Assembly (NCBI RefSeq): GCF_015074785.1
Contig: NZ_CP042464.1
Coordinates: forward strand, 1,054,001-1,118,000
Direction: 5' to 3'
From: Segatella copri
GTDB taxonomy: Bacteria; Bacteroidota; Bacteroidia; Bacteroidales; Bacteroidaceae
Length of the DNA: 64,000 nt
Numbering within the stretch: position 1 is the stretch's first letter; every line of letters starts with the position of its first letter. The translations under genes and the position numbers were made by a program. Under the pieces are notes generated by a model. That model was not told the origin of the DNA. It did not search any database and saw only the letters and a program-made list of their open reading frames with translations. Shown here piece after piece: positions 60,543 through 64,000 of this stretch.

Positions 60543-61853
60543 ATGAGTAATAAAAAAGGTTTGCTGGCGTTGTCGCCATTATTTTTGCTGATTGTCCTCA
60601 TCGTGGCTTTTACCGTATATTCGGTAGACAGCAGCCATCAGGACACCAGCCTTTCGCTCACAGTAGCGTTCATGATTTCGAGCATTTATGCCGTGGCTAT
60701 TTCCGGCGGAATGCCTGTCAGGAAACGAGTGGACACATACAGCAAGGGTGCCGGCGCCAACAACCTGATGCTCATGCTCTGGATTTACGTGCTGGCTGGC
60801 TCGTTTGCCGCATCAGCCAAGGCGATGGGAGCCGTTGATGCAACCGTCAACCTGGCGCTCAGCATCCTGCCAGCCAGCATGATTCTGCCAGGACTCTTCC
60901 TGGCTGCCTGCTTTATCTCCGTATCTATCGGAACAAGTGTGGGAACCGTAGTGGCTCTGGTTCCGATAGCCGCCGGACTGGCCCACTCGATGGATGCTAA
61001 TGTAGGCATGATGACCGCCATCATCGTAGGTGGCGCTTATTTCGGCGACAACCTCTCGTTCATCTCCGATACGACGGTTGTTGCTACGCAGACGCAGAAC
61101 TGTAAGATGAGTGATAAATTCAAGGTCAACTCCATGATTGTGGTTCCGGCCGCCGTACTCGTACTCATCGCCTATTCTGTCATGGGAGTCGGTCTTCAGG
61201 CCCCAACCCACATCAACGAGGTAGAATACATGAAAGTATTGCCTTACCTCATCGTCCTCATTACCGCTATTGCCGGCATGAATGTAATGGCTGTTCTCAC
61301 TCTGGGCACCCTACTCTGTGGCGCCATCGGCATAGGCAGTCATCTTCTGGGTGCCTCCGGAAGCTACGACCTCTTTGGCTGGTTCTCAGCCATGGGCAAC
61401 GGCATTATCGGCATGGGCGAACTCATTATCATCGCCATGATGGCAGGTGGTATGCTCGAAATCATCCGCGAAAACGGCGGAATCGATTTCATCATCAACA
61501 AGATTACAGCCCACGTAAACAGCAAGCGTGGAGCCGAACTTTCTATCGCTGCCCTCGTTTCGATGGTAAACATCTGTACGGCAAATAATACGGTAGCGAT
61601 TCTGACAGTAGGAAATATTTCGAAAAAGATAGGCGACCGGTTTGGCGTAGACAACCGCAAGGCAGCCAGCATTCTCGACACCTTCTCATGCATGGTTCAG
61701 GGATTGATTCCTTATGGCGTGCAGATGCTCCTGGCAGCCGGTCTGGCCAATCTCAGTCCGATGGACATTCTTCCTTATCTCTACTATCCGCTGGCGATAG
61801 GTGTGGCAGCCCTGCTGGCCATCCTCTTGCGCTATCCTAAGAGATACAGTTAG
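60543..61853 (+). CDS. NhaC-family Na+/H+ antiporter-like protein
   Basis: 436 residues with about 11-12 membrane helices and NhaC-type signatures (GTSVGTVVALVPIAAGLA, GAYFGDNLSFISDTTVVA with acidic residues in helix). It should exchange Na+ and H+ or an anionic solute such as lactate/malate in the NhaC branch. It is co-transcribed with uxaA by its 19-nt spacing. A possible role is uptake or balance during growth on uronates, but this is inference. Confidence 0.88.
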   Translation: MSNKKGLLALSPLFLLIVLIVAFTVYSVDSSHQDTSLSLTVAFMISSIYAVAISGGMPVRKRVDTYSKGAGANNLMLMLWIYVLAGSFAASAKAMGAVDATVNLALSILPASMILPGLFLAACFISVSIGTSVGTVVALVPIAAGLAHSMDANVGMMTAIIVGGAYFGDNLSFISDTTVVATQTQNCKMSDKFKVNSMIVVPAAVLVLIAYSVMGVGLQAPTHINEVEYMKVLPYLIVLITAIAGMNVMAVLTLGTLLCGAIGIGSHLLGASGSYDLFGWFSAMGNGIIGMGELIIIAMMAGGMLEIIRENGGIDFIINKITAHVNSKRGAELSIAALVSMVNICTANNTVAILTVGNISKKIGDRFGVDNRKAASILDTFSCMVQGLIPYGVQMLLAAGLANLSPMDILPYLYYPLAIGVAALLAILLRYPKRYS

Positions 61854-61952
61854 GAAGACTTCTCAAATCAGAGGAGGGTCTCCTTCTGCGTTAGAGATTT
61901 CTTGACAGGAAGAACAAAACTTTATTATTGACTATTAATAAGAACAAGGCAT

Positions 61953-62648
61953 ATGAATTTTCTTCAGCGCAACCTTTTTACTAAGCTCCGTGCCGACAAC
62001 TTTGGCATCAAGGAAGAAATGGAACCGATGACTACCTTTAAGAAGAAAAAGATAGCTCAGATGCTCAAGAATGTGAATGATGTTCCTGCCGGAGAGGTGA
62101 AGATGAACAACAGTTTTCTGAACCGACGGCTCAACAAGATTCAGGAAGATGAACGCCACGCCATCGATACCTCTATCGAGACCATTTATCTGCTGCGCAT
62201 CATCGTGGCAAACGTAAATGGAATGCTGGCTAACGGAATCAATCTCAGAGGAATCATCCAGTTGGGAGACTACCTGAGAACCCGAGGCGACAAGGTAGAT
62301 TTCGTGAAACTGGAGAAGTGGCTTGCCAAGCTCCGCATCCAGCGCATCGCCCAGCTGGAAGGAAGCGTTCTCATCACCTTCTTCGATTTTGAACAGGACG
62401 AAATCCCATTCGTTCATCACATAGAAAGAGGCGCCTACAAGCTGACGCTCCGCTCGCTCTACTATAATATCATGGACCAGCAGGCCATTCAGTTTGAGCA
62501 GACCAGCAGCGGCTTTGTACGCACCACGGGGGGAACCATGCGCAAGAATCTGCGCCGCAGCATGCGCTATCTGCAATACGCTCCGATAGAAACCATGAGC
62601 AATTTCATGAACAATTTCTTCCGTTCATTATCTGAGATTGAAGAGTAA
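61953..62648 (+). CDS. Unknown soluble protein
   Basis: 231 residues, no signal peptide. It begins MNFLQRNLFTKLRADNFGIK and contains helical stretches (AIDTSIETIYLLRIIVANVN), a positively charged part (FKKKKIAQMLKNV), and a conserved-looking segment DEIPFVHHIERGAYKLTLRS. I do not recognise the family. It sits alone between the nhaC-like and lysozyme genes. Confidence 0.75.
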   Translation: MNFLQRNLFTKLRADNFGIKEEMEPMTTFKKKKIAQMLKNVNDVPAGEVKMNNSFLNRRLNKIQEDERHAIDTSIETIYLLRIIVANVNGMLANGINLRGIIQLGDYLRTRGDKVDFVKLEKWLAKLRIQRIAQLEGSVLITFFDFEQDEIPFVHHIERGAYKLTLRSLYYNIMDQQAIQFEQTSSGFVRTTGGTMRKNLRRSMRYLQYAPIETMSNFMNNFFRSLSEIEE

Positions 62649-62751
62649 ATTTCAGTAAGGATTTAAGGGGTTAACCTGGGATTCATCAGGACGAAGAGTA
62701 AAATATCTATAAAATTAATCTCTTAGTAGTACGATTTTCATCTGATTTTCG

Positions 62752-62759
62752 TATCTTTG
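62752..62759 (+). promoter_or_regulatory. -7 box (TATCTTTG) immediately before the GH25 gene
   Basis: TATCTTTG ends 5 nt before the ATG at 62765. The transcript would have almost no 5' leader. Confidence 0.7.
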
Positions 62760-62764
62760 CATCT

Positions 62765-63451
62765 ATGAAAAAGTTATTTATCTCTATTATAGCATCCATT
62801 ATTGCCTTGGGAGCCCATGCCCAGGTGCAATGCGAAGACACTTGTCGGCACGTTCACGGCATCGACTTGAGTCATTATCAGGGCAACGTGTTCTGGGAAA
62901 CCGTGGGCGACAACTCTAAGATGGCTTACGTTTATCTGAAAGCTACCGAGGGCGGAACCAACATCGACAGCAAATACAAGAAGAATATCGACCTGGCTCA
63001 TCGCTACGGAATGAAAGTAGGCTCTTATCATTTCTACAGACCCCGCATCCCACAGCAGACGCAGCTGGAAAATTTCATGGCCCAATGCCGTCCGGGAGAT
63101 CAGGACCTCTTGCCTATGATTGATGTGGAGACGAAAAGCGGCATGAATACAGAAGAATTCTGCGATTCGCTCTTTAAGTTTCTGCATCTCGTAGAGAAAG
63201 CATACAAGCAGAAACCCCTCATCTATACGGGAGCCAATTTCTATGACAACTATCTTCTGGGCAAGCTCGACAGCTACAAGCTGATGATTGCCCAGTATAC
63301 GAAGCGCATCCCTGTATTGCGCGATGGTAGAGATTTCGAAATGTGGCAATATACGGGTAAGGGCAGACTTAACGGAATAAACGGCTATGTTGACAAAAGC
63401 CGTTTCATGGGGCGCCACAAGCTCAGAGAAATCAGATTCAGACATCGATAG
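62765..63451 (+). CDS. Secreted GH25 lysozyme
   Basis: 228 residues. Signal peptide (LFISIIASIIALGAHAQ) and a GH25 domain with D34 (HGIDLSHYQGNVFW) and D120/E122 (MIDVETK). Two Cys (C23, C27) near the mature N-terminus may form a disulfide. It is the second GH25 protein in this window; the other (26657-27550) is membrane-anchored with a basic tail. Both would cut peptidoglycan. Confidence 0.92.
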   Translation: MKKLFISIIASIIALGAHAQVQCEDTCRHVHGIDLSHYQGNVFWETVGDNSKMAYVYLKATEGGTNIDSKYKKNIDLAHRYGMKVGSYHFYRPRIPQQTQLENFMAQCRPGDQDLLPMIDVETKSGMNTEEFCDSLFKFLHLVEKAYKQKPLIYTGANFYDNYLLGKLDSYKLMIAQYTKRIPVLRDGRDFEMWQYTGKGRLNGINGYVDKSRFMGRHKLREIRFRHR

Positions 63452-63568
63452 TACTTTAAACCTTGAAGTTGGAACTTTATGATTAGCTTCAAGGTAAAGA
63501 GTGGATAAGGTCTGGAAGTAGAGAAGCATGAATTATATAAGTAAATTAATAAACACAAAAATAGAATT

Positions 63569-64000
63569 ATGGCAATTATAAAATGTCCGGAATGCGGACG
63601 CCAAATTAGCGATAAAGCACCTACCTGCCCTAGTTGCGGAGTAGAAATAGCAGGCAAAATTACCAAATGCCCAAATTGTGGCGAGATTTATTTCAGCAAC
63701 CTGGAAATGTGTCCTAACTGCCATGAGCTGAATCCTTCGCTCACAAGAATGACGCCTCCGACAGGAATGAGCCAGCAGACTCCTGCCAGCCAGGCTTCTA
63801 TGACTCAGCAGCAAGAAGCTGAAAACGCAGCCAGACAGAATGCAATCAGACAAGAAGAAATCCGCCGTCAGGAGGCTCTCAGACAGGACGCTCTCAGGCA
63901 GCAGGCTCGTCCTCAGACACCTGTCAGAACAGCAACACCTCCTACTCCACCCGTTCCTCCGGTTCGCCCACAGCAATCTAATTCTCAGAACGGCGGAAAC
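63569..64000 (+). CDS. Double zinc-ribbon protein with Gln/Pro-rich linker (3' truncated by window edge)
   Basis: The frame from ATG 63569 is open to the right edge. Residues 1-60 have two zinc ribbons (CPECG/CPSCG and CPNCG/CPNCH), then a low-complexity part rich in Gln, Arg and Ala (EEIRRQEALRQDALRQQARP) and Pro/Val. Zinc ribbons of this kind usually precede membrane or repeat domains; the rest lies outside the window. Confidence 0.8.
   Translation, partial: MAIIKCPECGRQISDKAPTCPSCGVEIAGKITKCPNCGEIYFSNLEMCPNCHELNPSLTRMTPPTGMSQQTPASQASMTQQQEAENAARQNAIRQEEIRRQEALRQDALRQQARPQTPVRTATPPTPPVPPVRPQQSNSQNGGN

Overview
The window looks like a chromosome segment of a Bacteroidales bacterium close to Prevotella/Segatella (copri group). 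The signs are Bacteroidetes-type promoters (TTTG, 19-20 nt gap, TAnnTTTG) before many genes, weak Shine-Dalgarno use, PPi-dependent phosphofructokinase, HU-HIG proteins with Gly-rich tails, DUF4248 and smalltalk genes, a DUF5112/DUF5113-type sensor kinase, and many LxxC lipoproteins. The genus is inferred from gene content, not from a marker gene.

Layout: 1-7.2 kb is housekeeping (OmpH-like lipoprotein, nth, aroC, SlyD-type isomerase, Crp/Fnr regulator divergent from an SMR plus MFS transporter pair, rhodanese lipoprotein). 7.3-13.7 kb is an accessory region. It holds a tightly coupled three-gene cassette (winged-helix protein, AbiEii-like nucleotidyltransferase, metallophosphoesterase) bracketed by a perfect 22-bp direct repeat, then an HU-HIG/smalltalk pair, a 160-bp palindrome, an amidase remnant and a KilA-N gene. 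13.7-40.5 kb is core again: lytic transglycosylase, hisG-hisD-hisC, ygiQ and cell-envelope genes, pfp, a membrane-anchored GH25 lysozyme, prmA, a W/Y-rich secreted protein, a FadL-type porin, a candidate small RNA, dsbD, and a heavy-metal efflux operon with a His-rich leader gene.

40.5-50.9 kb is a second, mosaic accessory region. It contains an mcrC fragment, a RAYT-type HUH transposase with its own hairpins (one inside the gene), an IS256-family element with intact inverted repeats and an 8-bp target duplication, an unrecognised two-gene unit, and a replication-like module (DUF3987 ATPase, CHC2/Toprim primase-like protein, DUF4248, a smalltalk-like lipoprotein, HU-HIG) with an origin-like inverted repeat around an AT-rich core. 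50.9-64 kb is core: short membrane protein, unusual sensor kinase plus response regulator, hexuronate catabolism (eda, kdgK, LacI-type regulator, uxaA, NhaC antiporter), a second secreted GH25 lysozyme and a zinc-ribbon gene cut by the right edge.

Best candidates for something undescribed: the 22-bp-repeat-bracketed three-gene cassette (7.4-10.3 kb), the unknown gene pair at 44.3-46.1 kb, the RAYT with a Rossmann/SLOG-like C-terminus and in-gene hairpin, the origin-like structure beside the primase module, and the orphan promoter-hairpins-terminator RNA at 31.7 kb.
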